The notes under the pieces were generated by a model. That model was not told where the DNA came from, did not search any database, and saw nothing but the letters and a program-made list of their open reading frames with translations. The position numbers were made by a program, and so were the translations under genes. From NCBI GenBank assembly GCA_045632485.1, contig JAZQWT010000132.1, forward strand, positions 1-24,281: 24,281 nt of DNA, given 5' to 3'. This document shows, one piece after another, positions 6,365 through 13,837 of this stretch. This DNA comes from SIG575 sp045632485. Its GTDB lineage: Bacteria; Bacillota; Clostridia; Oscillospirales; Acutalibacteraceae. Each line of letters starts with the position of its first letter. Position 1 is the stretch's first letter.

Positions 6365-8020
6365 ATGAGTGTAAAATACTGTCCTTTATGTCTGGCGAAA
6401 AAATTTATTCGTTCATTCAGACTCAACAGCAAAGTGACTGAAAAATATAATAACGGAGTTGCGTTGACACCGCCTATGGGCTGGTCAAGCTGGAATCTTT
6501 TCAGAAATAAAATCAGCGAAGACCTGATAAAAGAAATTGCCGATGCAATGAAAAACAGCGGACTTGCAGAAGCAGGGTATCAATATATCAATATTGACGA
6601 CTGCTGGCAGAATTCTTCCCGTGATGAAAACGGAAAGTTGAGAACGGATTTTATCACATTTCCATCAGGGATTAAAGCACTTAACGACTATGTAAACAGT
6701 CAGGGGCTTAAATTGGGCATTTATTCTTCAAACGGTACACTCACCTGTGAAGATTACCCCGCATCTCTCGGTAAGGAAAGAATTGATGCAGACACTTTTG
6801 CCGAATGGGGAGTAGAATATTTTAAATATGATTTTTGCCATAATGTGCCTGTGCCTGCAGTTGCACCGAGAGTTGTGAAATTATGTATCGGTGAAAAAAG
6901 CGGAAAAGATTTTTATGAAGCTGTGGCAGAGAAGGCTAAACTCGGCGGCAATGCCCGTCTTGTGAAAGATAAAAAGGTTGAGGGCGGATTTTTTATACAA
7001 GGTCTTTGCAGTAACAGCGGCAGTGCTGAATTCAGCGGAATAACTGCTGAAAAAGCAGGTACATATGTGCTTACTCTCGTTGTGCGTAAGGCAGTGAGAA
7101 AAGATAAATTTATTGCTTTTTCAGTAAACGGTAAAAAAGAATATTACCTTGATGTGCCGGGAATGAAGAGGTTTACTCCTGAGGCAAGGCTTCAGCTTGA
7201 GGTTGAACTTGAAGCGGGTGAGAACACAATTAAATTATATAATCCCATTGCGTCAAGGCAGGATAGTGCCTTTTTTCAGTATAAGCTTATGGGAAGCGAA
7301 CTGAAAAGGGCAACAAGGGAATATGCGGAAAAGAACTCTGTTCCCGAGAAGAAAATTGTTTACTCGATTTGCGAATGGGGCAGAAACAGGCCGTGGAAAT
7401 GGGGTGCGGAAGCAGGTAATCTCTGGAGAACAACGCCTGATATTATGCCCAACTGGCCCAGTATTTTTGCCTTGTATAAATTCACAGTAAGGCTCGGCAG
7501 ATATGCATCTGTGGGTGGTTGGAATGACCCCGATATGCTCGAAGTGGGCAACGGTAAGCTGACTTATGAAGAAAACAAGAGCCATTTTTCTTTGTGGTGT
7601 ATGATGTGTGCACCGCTGATTCTTGGTAACGATATAAGAAAATTTATTAAATCTGACGGCACAGTTGATACTGACAGTAAGATTTACAGAATTCTCACGA
7701 ATAAAAAGCTTATCGGAATCAATCAGGATATACTCGGAATTCCCTGTAAAAAAATCAAGGGTGTTGCAAATAAATGCGGTGTTGATGTGCTGGTAAAACC
7801 TCTTGATAAAAAACGTGTTGCCGTATGTGTATTCAATACAACATCAGGTAAGAAAAAAGTTAAAGTTGATATAGATAAAATTGTTTCTTCAGCCGATGTT
7901 AATGTTGATAAAAAAGAAAAGTATAATATTCTCAACTGCTGGACAGATGAAGTATATGAAGAAAGCAAAATTATATCAACAACACAAAAGCATGGTTGCG
8001 ATGTGTTTATAATTTCATAA
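6365..8020 (+). CDS. GH27 alpha-galactosidase with an inserted beta-sandwich-like domain
   Basis: A 551-aa glycoside hydrolase that should release terminal alpha-galactose (or related alpha-linked sugars) from raffinose-type or galactomannan oligosaccharides. It starts the barrel with TPPMGWSSWNLF (35-46); NIDDCW (76-81) and KYDFC give the nucleophile Asp156. SICEWG (334-339) and LWRTTPDI give the acid/base Asp359; GGWNDPDML (384-392) is the next substrate-site loop. Between the nucleophile and SICEWG there are about 180 residues, where human alpha-galactosidase A has about 30: residues about 165-315 form an inserted beta-rich domain resembling CBM6/CBM35 folds (AGTYVLTLVV, LEAGENTIKLYN). A C-terminal beta domain closes the chain. 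No signal peptide; the N-terminus carries CPLC (6-9). ATG 6365 follows AAGGTGAT; the in-frame GTG at 6356 lies inside that binding site. Substrate specificity is inferred. Confidence 0.9.
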   Translation: MSVKYCPLCLAKKFIRSFRLNSKVTEKYNNGVALTPPMGWSSWNLFRNKISEDLIKEIADAMKNSGLAEAGYQYINIDDCWQNSSRDENGKLRTDFITFPSGIKALNDYVNSQGLKLGIYSSNGTLTCEDYPASLGKERIDADTFAEWGVEYFKYDFCHNVPVPAVAPRVVKLCIGEKSGKDFYEAVAEKAKLGGNARLVKDKKVEGGFFIQGLCSNSGSAEFSGITAEKAGTYVLTLVVRKAVRKDKFIAFSVNGKKEYYLDVPGMKRFTPEARLQLEVELEAGENTIKLYNPIASRQDSAFFQYKLMGSELKRATREYAEKNSVPEKKIVYSICEWGRNRPWKWGAEAGNLWRTTPDIMPNWPSIFALYKFTVRLGRYASVGGWNDPDMLEVGNGKLTYEENKSHFSLWCMMCAPLILGNDIRKFIKSDGTVDTDSKIYRILTNKKLIGINQDILGIPCKKIKGVANKCGVDVLVKPLDKKRVAVCVFNTTSGKKKVKVDIDKIVSSADVNVDKKEKYNILNCWTDEVYEESKIISTTQKHGCDVFIIS

Positions 8021-8031
8021 AATAAGTAATT

Positions 8032-8074
8032 ATCCCCTCAACGTTTATTTTGTTGAGGGGATGTTTTTCTTTTT
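8032..8074. terminator. Terminator between convergent GH27 and spoIVFB-like genes
   Basis: A perfect 11-bp stem ATCCCCTCAAC (8032-8042)/GTTGAGGGGAT (8052-8062) with a 9-nt loop, followed on the plus strand by TTTTTCTTTTT. It ends GH27 transcription and may also act on the opposite strand, where the tail is less U-rich. The last codons and stop of the minus-strand gene lie in the hairpin. Confidence 0.85.
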
Positions 8075-8635
8075 AAGTGCTATAAAAAATATGAGATAAA
8101 AGCTTACAAGTAAAAGCGTGAAATTTCCCTTGCTTTCAAAAAGCAGTATAAATCCTGTAACTGCAACAGGGAAAACTGTTATGCAGGAAATAATCAGGGA
8201 AATTTTTTCAACTTTTTCAGAACTCAGCTTGTTTTTTAGAATATTTTCGAGAATCTTTGAGCCGTCAAGAGGCTCGCATGGAAGAAGGTTGAGAAAAGCA
8301 ATGGCAAGGTTGACTTCTGAAAAATATGTATTTCTGAAAATCAATGCCAATATCAGATTTATAAAAGGACCTGAAAAAGCACAGACAGCCTCTTTTGTGA
8401 ATGACAGAGAGTGGTTTTCTCTTCTTTCAATTCTGATTCCGAATGGTGTGAAAACAATTTCTTTCGGTTTTTCTCCGAAAATAAAGATTGCCGATAAGTG
8501 GCCGAGTTCATGGAGTGCTGCTGAAATCAGGCACAGAACAGTCGAGTTTGTTTTGTCGGAAATTCCGATAACAGCCACTACCAGAGCAAATAAAAAACTG
8601 ATAGTGATTTTTGTTTCTTTACACTGTATTGTCAT
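8045..8635 (-). CDS. M50 site-2 protease, SpoIVFB-like
   Basis: A 196-aa intramembrane zinc metalloprotease. HELGH (42-46) supplies two zinc ligands and the catalytic Glu43, and NLLPCEPLDG (116-125) supplies the third ligand, Asp124. These positions almost equal those of Bacillus subtilis SpoIVFB (H43, E44, H47, D137). SGPFINLILAL (88-98) is the other conserved loop. Five or six membrane segments are visible; the C-terminal CBS domain of SpoIVFB is absent. SpoIVFB cleaves pro-sigma-K in the mother cell during sporulation. The start overlaps the end of the upstream LytM-domain gene by 17 nt, the arrangement expected of spoIVFA-spoIVFB, so translation is coupled. Family and active site are clear; the sporulation role is inferred from the pairing, and another site-2 protease role is possible. 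Confidence 0.85.
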   Translation of the reverse strand: MTIQCKETKITISFLFALVVAVIGISDKTNSTVLCLISAALHELGHLSAIFIFGEKPKEIVFTPFGIRIERRENHSLSFTKEAVCAFSGPFINLILALIFRNTYFSEVNLAIAFLNLLPCEPLDGSKILENILKNKLSSEKVEKISLIISCITVFPVAVTGFILLFESKGNFTLLLVSFYLIFFIALKKKNIPSTK

Positions 8636-9356
8636 TTATATCCATCACGTAAAGTGGGTTAACGTTTTTGCCGTCAACTTTGATTACAAAGTGGAGATGA
8701 GGTCCTGTTGAACGTCCCGTTGAACCTACAAGGGCAATAGTTTCACCGCTACGCACCACCATACCTTCCTTAACAACCACTTCTGAACAGTGGAAATATT
8801 GAGTTACAAGGCCATCATTGTGTGCAAGCTCTACGAAATTACCGCCGACGGAGTCATAAGAAACTTTTGTCACTTTCCCGTAATATGCTGCTTTGATTTT
8901 ATCACCGTGAGGGGCTGCTATGTCAAGCCCTGAATGGAATGAAAAAGCCTTGGTAAACGGATTGATTCTGTACCCGAATGGTGATGTTATCCTTCCGTTG
9001 ACAGGGATGCATATTTCAGATGATATGTAGTATGGCGAAAAAGTAGTGCCGCTCTGAGGTGAGAAAACAGATATATCGTCGCCGCCCTGAGGTGAAATAA
9101 CAATATTTTTTATGCTTGCAAAAACCTCACGCACACTCATATCATTTTTCATTATATAAGTATAACTTGCTTTAAGCAGTTCGAAATTTTCAGGGTTAGC
9201 TTTTTTAAGCGCGAAAACTCCGCCTATAAGCATTGCAACTACAATAATCTGTACTGAAATAATGCGTGTGAAAAAATCTTTGTTTTCTGCATCTTTCTTT
9301 TTCCTTCGCGGGAAATCTGTGTTGGTTACTTTTAAAGTTTCATTTTCTTCAGGCAT
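8619..9356 (-). CDS. Membrane-anchored M23/LytM-domain protein, SpoIVFA-like
   Basis: A 245-aa protein with a charged cytoplasmic N-terminus (1-30), one membrane helix (about 31-50), a linker, and a LytM/M23 domain (about 117-238) outside the membrane. The M23 zinc and catalytic set looks complete: H141 and D145 in HSGLDIA, H189, and H220/H222 in GPHLHF. B. subtilis SpoIVFA is a membrane LytM-domain protein that, with BofA, holds SpoIVFB inactive until the forespore signal; here the next gene is an overlapping SpoIVFB-like protease, which supports the same role. The intact zinc set leaves room for real peptidoglycan hydrolase activity. The chosen ATG follows GGAGGTGT; a GTG 18 nt earlier lies before that site. 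The binding site is inside a hairpin (next entry). A SpoIIQ-type hydrolase is the main alternative. Confidence 0.75.
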   Translation of the reverse strand: MPEENETLKVTNTDFPRRKKKDAENKDFFTRIISVQIIVVAMLIGGVFALKKANPENFELLKASYTYIMKNDMSVREVFASIKNIVISPQGGDDISVFSPQSGTTFSPYYISSEICIPVNGRITSPFGYRINPFTKAFSFHSGLDIAAPHGDKIKAAYYGKVTKVSYDSVGGNFVELAHNDGLVTQYFHCSEVVVKEGMVVRSGETIALVGSTGRSTGPHLHFVIKVDGKNVNPLYVMDINDNTV

Positions 9357-9360
9357 AAAA

Positions 9361-9398
9361 ACACCTCCATACACAATGTTATGTATGGAGGTCCTTTT
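9361..9398 (-). promoter_or_regulatory. Hairpin/terminator that sequesters the spoIVFA-like ribosome binding site
   Basis: A perfect 11-bp inverted repeat, ACCTCCATACA (9363-9373) and TGTATGGAGGT (9382-9392), with an 8-nt loop. Read on the minus strand, the 3' arm contains the GGAGGT binding site and is followed by GTTTTT and the ATG. Read on the plus strand it is followed by CCTTTTTT. It can therefore stop transcription coming from the glycogen operon and also hide the start of the next gene. Confidence 0.7.
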
Positions 9399-10031
9399 TT
9401 ATTCCGTTTCTTCCTCAGGAACATAGGGTGCTTCAGCAATAACTTCAAATTTTCTGCCTCGTGACCATATTCCGGGAGTAATTCTTATTGCATAACCGCA
9501 ACCGCAGGGCATCATCCATTCATGCATAGGTGCCTCGGGAATTCCGAAAGCGGCAAGGATGTACATGATAACACCGCCATGAGTGAAAATTGCAGATTTT
9601 GTTGTGCCTGTTTTGAGAAGTCCGTCAACTATTTTTATAAAACAGTCAGAAACTCTCTGTGAGAAGGCTTCGTTACTTTCTCCGAAAGGAGGCTCAACTC
9701 CTGCTTCACCTGAAAGCCAACGCTTGAAAAGTTCATTTCCTTTCAGTTCTTCTGCAGTTTTTCCCTCATATTCACCAAAGTTGTATTCAATAAGGTCATT
9801 GATTACAAGAGGTGCTTTGTCAGGGTGAACAAGCTTTGCTGTTTCGGTACAGCGTTTTAAAGGACTTGTAAAAACAGCGTCAACATAAGGATATTCATAA
9901 TCCTGTTTCATCTGTTCAATCTGTTTAATTCCGTCTTCACTTAAAGGTACGTCGGTATGACCAATGTATTTCCCCTCAAGGTTAGAATCGGTAAGTCCGT
10001 TTCTGTAAAGGTAAATATAGTAAGATTTCAA
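9399..10031 (-). CDS. Histidine phosphatase superfamily protein lacking the catalytic His (RNG instead of RHG)
   Basis: A 210-aa cytoplasmic protein of the phosphoglycerate-mutase-like/CobC branch. The fold markers are present: TDVPLSEDG (26-34), FTSPLKRCTETA with Arg60, the acidic loop EYNFGEYEG (82-90), and THGG with His151. The family signature RHG, whose His takes the phosphate, reads R10-N11-G12; codon 11 is AAC, one base away from CAC. Without that His the normal phosphohistidine mechanism should fail, so it may be inactive, regulatory, or use another chemistry. It starts with TTG, 7 nt after the glgA stop, and its binding site AAAGGA lies within the last codons of glgA, so it is coupled to glycogen synthase. 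A phosphosugar-linked role is only suggested by position. Confidence 0.85.
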   Translation of the reverse strand: MKSYYIYLYRNGLTDSNLEGKYIGHTDVPLSEDGIKQIEQMKQDYEYPYVDAVFTSPLKRCTETAKLVHPDKAPLVINDLIEYNFGEYEGKTAEELKGNELFKRWLSGEAGVEPPFGESNEAFSQRVSDCFIKIVDGLLKTGTTKSAIFTHGGVIMYILAAFGIPEAPMHEWMMPCGCGYAIRITPGIWSRGRKFEVIAEAPYVPEEETE

Positions 10032-10038
10032 GTTAATT

Positions 10039-11466
10039 TCATCCTTTGATTAATGCATTATAAAGTCTGATGTAATCGTTTGCTGATTTCTTCCAGCTAT
10101 TGTCACATTCCATTGCACGTTTTACGAGTGTGTTCCAGCCCTCTTTGTTTTTGTATCCTTCAAGAGCACGGCGGATTGTGTACATCATATCGTGAGCGTT
10201 GTAACTTGCGAAAGTAAAGCCGTTACCTTCGTTATCACCGCTGTCAGAAATAGAGTCTTTAAGACCGCCTGTTTCACGTACAATGGGTATTGAACCGTAG
10301 CGCAATGCAACCATCTGTGAAAGGCCGCAAGGTTCACTCTTTGACGGCATAAGGAAAAGGTCAGTGCCTGCATAGATTTTCTTTGCAAGGTCAGGGATGA
10401 AACCGAGCTTAAGACCAACTTTATCAGGATATTTTTCGTTGAGATATTTGAAGAAGTTTTCGTACTGCCAGTCGCCTGAACCGAGAACAACAAGCTGCAT
10501 ATCTTCTGTTGTAAGCAGTTCTTCCATAACTGTTTTAACAAGGTCAAGACCTTTGTGGTCAACAAGACGTGAAACAATACCCATCACAGGCACATCGTCA
10601 CGTTGCGGAAGACCGAAATGCTCCTGAAGCTTCTGCTTGTTATTTGCTTTTTTTGAGAAATCTTCTGCTGAGAAGTTTTCGTAAATATTCTTGTCTGTTT
10701 CAGGGTCGTAAAGAACTGTGTCAATACCATTGAGAATACCGCTGAGCTTGAATTGCCTGTCGCGTAAAATTCCGTCAAGACCATGGCTGAACCAGGGGTC
10801 GAGAATTTCTTCTGAATATGTGGGGCTTACAGTTGTAACTGCGTTTGCACATTCAATAGCACCCTTCATAAAGTTCACATCATTGTCGTATTCGAGCACA
10901 CCTGCCTGGTCGTAGGGAATGCCGACAACATCTTCAAGGAGTTCTTTTCCGTAAACGCCCTGATAAGCAATATTATGAATAGTGAAAATAGTTTTGATGT
11001 TTTCATATCCGGGGCGGTTTGCATAGAAAAGTGAATAGTAGACGGGAGTAAGTGCAGACTGCCAGTCGTTACAATGGATAATGTCAGGCTTAAGACCGAT
11101 ATGAGGAAGCATTTCAAGCACTGCACGTGCAAAGAATGCATATCTTTCAGCATCGTCATAGTGACCGTAAATTCCGCCGTCACGTTTGAAATAGTACTGA
11201 TTATCAAGGAGATAATAAATAACTCCGTCAACGTTTGCTTCAAAAACTCCGCAGTACTGTCTTCTCCATGCAACAGGTACGGAGAAGCTTGTGACAAATT
11301 TCAGTTTATCCTTAAGCTCTTCTTTGATTGCTGAATACATCGGAAGCACAACTCTGCAGCCGATAAGTCTTTTGCGGAGTGCTTTTGGGAGTGAACCTGC
11401 AACGTCTGCAAGTCCGCCTGAAGCGATATAGGGGAGTGCTTCACTTGCAACATATAAAACCTTCAT
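10039..11466 (-). CDS. glgA: Glycogen synthase (GT5, ADP-glucose)
   Basis: A 475-aa GT-B glucosyltransferase that extends alpha-1,4-glucan from ADP-glucose; length equals E. coli GlgA (477 aa). The N-terminal acceptor/nucleotide loop SGGLADV (16-22) corresponds to KTGGL, but the lysine position (15) is Ala. HNIAYQG (164-170), GIVSRLVDHKG (297-307, with R300 and K305 contacting phosphates) and the C-terminal EPCGLSQM (catalytic Glu378) are present. The ATG lies 3 nt after the GH78 stop, with AAGGTGG supplied by the end of that gene. It is the enzyme that uses the product of glgC and glgD, encoded upstream in the same operon but separated from them by two glycosidase genes. Confidence 0.95.
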   Translation of the reverse strand: MKVLYVASEALPYIASGGLADVAGSLPKALRKRLIGCRVVLPMYSAIKEELKDKLKFVTSFSVPVAWRRQYCGVFEANVDGVIYYLLDNQYYFKRDGGIYGHYDDAERYAFFARAVLEMLPHIGLKPDIIHCNDWQSALTPVYYSLFYANRPGYENIKTIFTIHNIAYQGVYGKELLEDVVGIPYDQAGVLEYDNDVNFMKGAIECANAVTTVSPTYSEEILDPWFSHGLDGILRDRQFKLSGILNGIDTVLYDPETDKNIYENFSAEDFSKKANNKQKLQEHFGLPQRDDVPVMGIVSRLVDHKGLDLVKTVMEELLTTEDMQLVVLGSGDWQYENFFKYLNEKYPDKVGLKLGFIPDLAKKIYAGTDLFLMPSKSEPCGLSQMVALRYGSIPIVRETGGLKDSISDSGDNEGNGFTFASYNAHDMMYTIRRALEGYKNKEGWNTLVKRAMECDNSWKKSANDYIRLYNALIKG

Positions 11467-11469
11467 CTG

Positions 11470-13827
11470 TTATTTTACCACCTTTCTGATTATGTATTTG
11501 TCCTGTTTTACAGGTGTTACGTGGATTCTGTCAAGGTATCTCTTTTCAGAGATGAATTCATAGCCTCTGGGGAGGAATATTTTTCCTTTTGAAGTTTCGG
11601 GTGCATCTATTGTGAGGATAATATCTTCGCCGTCTCTTTCCCATTTAACCTCAACTTTACCTGCAACCGTGTCGTAATGAGCCTTTGCAAAGTTCAGTTT
11701 TTCAACAAAGTACGGGTGCACGTAATATTCATTTACATCACGTCTTAAGGGGTTGATTTCAAGACCTGCAATTCTCTTTATGAAGAAGTTGCTGATATCG
11801 CCGAAGAAGTGATGGTTAAGTGAATTCTGCTGATAGTCGAAATAGTTTTCCCACAATGCAGTAGCACCGAATTTAACAATGGGATAAACGTATGAGGGAT
11901 AGTCGGGACGTGTAATCATATTAAGTGCAAGTTCTGTTTCACCGTGCATTGCAAGTACGTGGAAGATTACGCGGTTGCCAAGATATCCGCAGTCATAGTG
12001 TCCGTCTTTTTCTTCAATAAATTCAAGAAGACGCTTGAATGCTTCAGGTTTTTCAGCATTTTCAAATACATCATAGAAAATGCACATAGCCTGTGCAGAC
12101 TGACAATTACCTATTGCAGTCATTGTAGAGAAATCAATATGCTGTTCTCTTAAATTTTTGCGTGTTTCGTTGTAAATTGCTTTTGCAAAATCTGCCTGAA
12201 GGGTCATTCCCACTTCGTTGAAAAGGTAAGCGGCTTTTTCGCAGATTGACATTACCATAATACTGTCTGTCATTTCAAGGGGAACAATATAATCTCCTGC
12301 GCCTCTGCCTGTGGGACACCAGTCGCCGAGACCCCATTCGAAAAGTCCGTTTTCGTTTCTTCTTGTTGTGAGATAATCAAGATATCTCATAATGCCGTGG
12401 GCACTTTCAGTGATAAGAGATTTATCGCCACGGTAAATGTAAGCATAATAGGGGATGTAGACAATAACTCTGTCCCATGCAGGACCGTTACCCCAATGGT
12501 AACCCCAACCTGCTGTGGGTACAACTCCGGGAAGTTCTCCGCGGTAATTGAGGGCTTTGCAGATGTTTCTTTCCCACTCTCTGAAACTTTTTTCAGTTGC
12601 AAAATTCATTGTCATATATTCAGCAGAGTAAGATGCGTCACCTGTCCAGCCGTTTTTCTCACGGTGGGGGCAATCTGTGGGAAAGTAGTAGAAATTACTT
12701 TTTGCAGAACGTATTGCCATTTCCTGAAGGAGATTGATAGTTTTGTCGGAGCATTCAAAAGAGCCTCTTTCTTCAAAATCAGAGTTCATTTCAAGGAAAG
12801 TAACAAGGTCTTCTGTTGCCTGTTCCTTTTTGATGCCTGTTACGAAACAGTACTGACATCCGTGATATGTGAAAGAGGGGATGAATTCCTCAATTCCCTC
12901 ACCTTTGCAGATGTAAACGTCTCTTTGTGCATATCCTGTGGGATAGAAAGAGCCTACGTTATCGCATTGTGATGTGCCGTCTTCATTTAAATATTCAATA
13001 GCCTGAAGAATAATTCTCTGGCCCTTTTCACCTTTTACGCGAAGCCTGAAAACACCTGCAGTGTTTACGCCGAAATCGTAAAGATATCCTTCTTCGTCGC
13101 AGAAATGTGTCTGGTAGTCAACTGAAGTTACAAGACGTGTTTTTTCAGCATCACTGAGTCTTGTATCGCAACTGCTTTTCTGGAATTTCAGAATATTTTC
13201 TTTTATGCTTACGGCTTTAAGCTCGTTCTGAACTTTTATAGGCTCTGCTTCACATATTCTGTTTTCACCGCGTGGAATTTCTGCAAAAATTGCGTTTTCC
13301 CAATCGCTGTCATCAAAGCCTTTGTCGCACCAACCGTCGATTTCCTTGTTTGCATCGTAGAAGCATCCGCTTCTTAAATCATCAAAGAAAATCGGGGAAT
13401 CAGCACATTTCCAGCTTTCGTCTGTGTCGAAAATTTCACCGTCAAAGTCAAGCCTTAAAGCAAGTTTGGGAGCAGAACGGAATTTAGCAATGTGGAAATC
13501 CCACACACCACCGCCAAAGCAGTTCTGCATACCGTTGCCGAGAATTGCGCCGATAACGTTTTCACCCTCTGAAAGCATATCTGTTACATCGTATTTGTCA
13601 AAGTAAACAATATCGTCAGAGTTTGAAATGTAAGGTGCAAGGTAACCTTTTGTGATTTCCTTGCCATTTACAAAAAGTCTGTAAAAACCGAGACCGCTTA
13701 CTGTGATTTCAGCCTTTTCAGCCTTTTTGCTGAAGTTGTATGTTTTTCTTAAATACGGGGCAGGAATGTGCTTTTCATATGAACAAGGCACTCTCCCTGC
13801 CGCAATAAATTTAGGGTACAGGGTCAT
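11470..13827 (-). CDS. GH78 alpha-L-rhamnosidase
   Basis: A 785-aa glycosidase with the modular GH78 plan. Residues about 1-200 form N-terminal beta domains (GLGFYRLFVNGKEIT at 45-59 is typical), about 230-345 a further beta domain, about 355-690 the (alpha/alpha)6 barrel, and 700-785 the C-terminal beta domain. The catalytic signature DCPHREKNGWTGD (385-397) gives candidate acid Glu390; GATALWENY (654-662) gives candidate base Glu660. VPTAGWGYHWGNGPAW is another family block. GH78 enzymes remove terminal alpha-L-rhamnose from plant rhamnogalacturonan, glycosides or bacterial glycans. No signal peptide, so it should act on imported oligosaccharides. ATG 13827 follows GAGGTAA, which overlaps the GH35 stop; a longer in-frame start would run 32 nt into GH35 without a good binding site. 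It sits inside the glycogen operon. Confidence 0.9.
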   Translation of the reverse strand: MTLYPKFIAAGRVPCSYEKHIPAPYLRKTYNFSKKAEKAEITVSGLGFYRLFVNGKEITKGYLAPYISNSDDIVYFDKYDVTDMLSEGENVIGAILGNGMQNCFGGGVWDFHIAKFRSAPKLALRLDFDGEIFDTDESWKCADSPIFFDDLRSGCFYDANKEIDGWCDKGFDDSDWENAIFAEIPRGENRICEAEPIKVQNELKAVSIKENILKFQKSSCDTRLSDAEKTRLVTSVDYQTHFCDEEGYLYDFGVNTAGVFRLRVKGEKGQRIILQAIEYLNEDGTSQCDNVGSFYPTGYAQRDVYICKGEGIEEFIPSFTYHGCQYCFVTGIKKEQATEDLVTFLEMNSDFEERGSFECSDKTINLLQEMAIRSAKSNFYYFPTDCPHREKNGWTGDASYSAEYMTMNFATEKSFREWERNICKALNYRGELPGVVPTAGWGYHWGNGPAWDRVIVYIPYYAYIYRGDKSLITESAHGIMRYLDYLTTRRNENGLFEWGLGDWCPTGRGAGDYIVPLEMTDSIMVMSICEKAAYLFNEVGMTLQADFAKAIYNETRKNLREQHIDFSTMTAIGNCQSAQAMCIFYDVFENAEKPEAFKRLLEFIEEKDGHYDCGYLGNRVIFHVLAMHGETELALNMITRPDYPSYVYPIVKFGATALWENYFDYQQNSLNHHFFGDISNFFIKRIAGLEINPLRRDVNEYYVHPYFVEKLNFAKAHYDTVAGKVEVKWERDGEDIILTIDAPETSKGKIFLPRGYEFISEKRYLDRIHVTPVKQDKYIIRKVVK

Positions 13828-13837
13828 ATTTTTTACC

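Noticed and set aside
8118..8711. 197-codon plus-strand frame opposite the M50 and LytM genes
   Set aside because: The minus-strand frames carry HELGH, NLLP, HSGLDIA and HLHF motifs and overlap as a pair; the plus frame is their shadow.
12397..12972. 191-codon plus-strand frame inside the GH78 gene
   Set aside because: It lies opposite the GH78 catalytic region; its Cys/Phe/Val-rich translation has no recognisable family.
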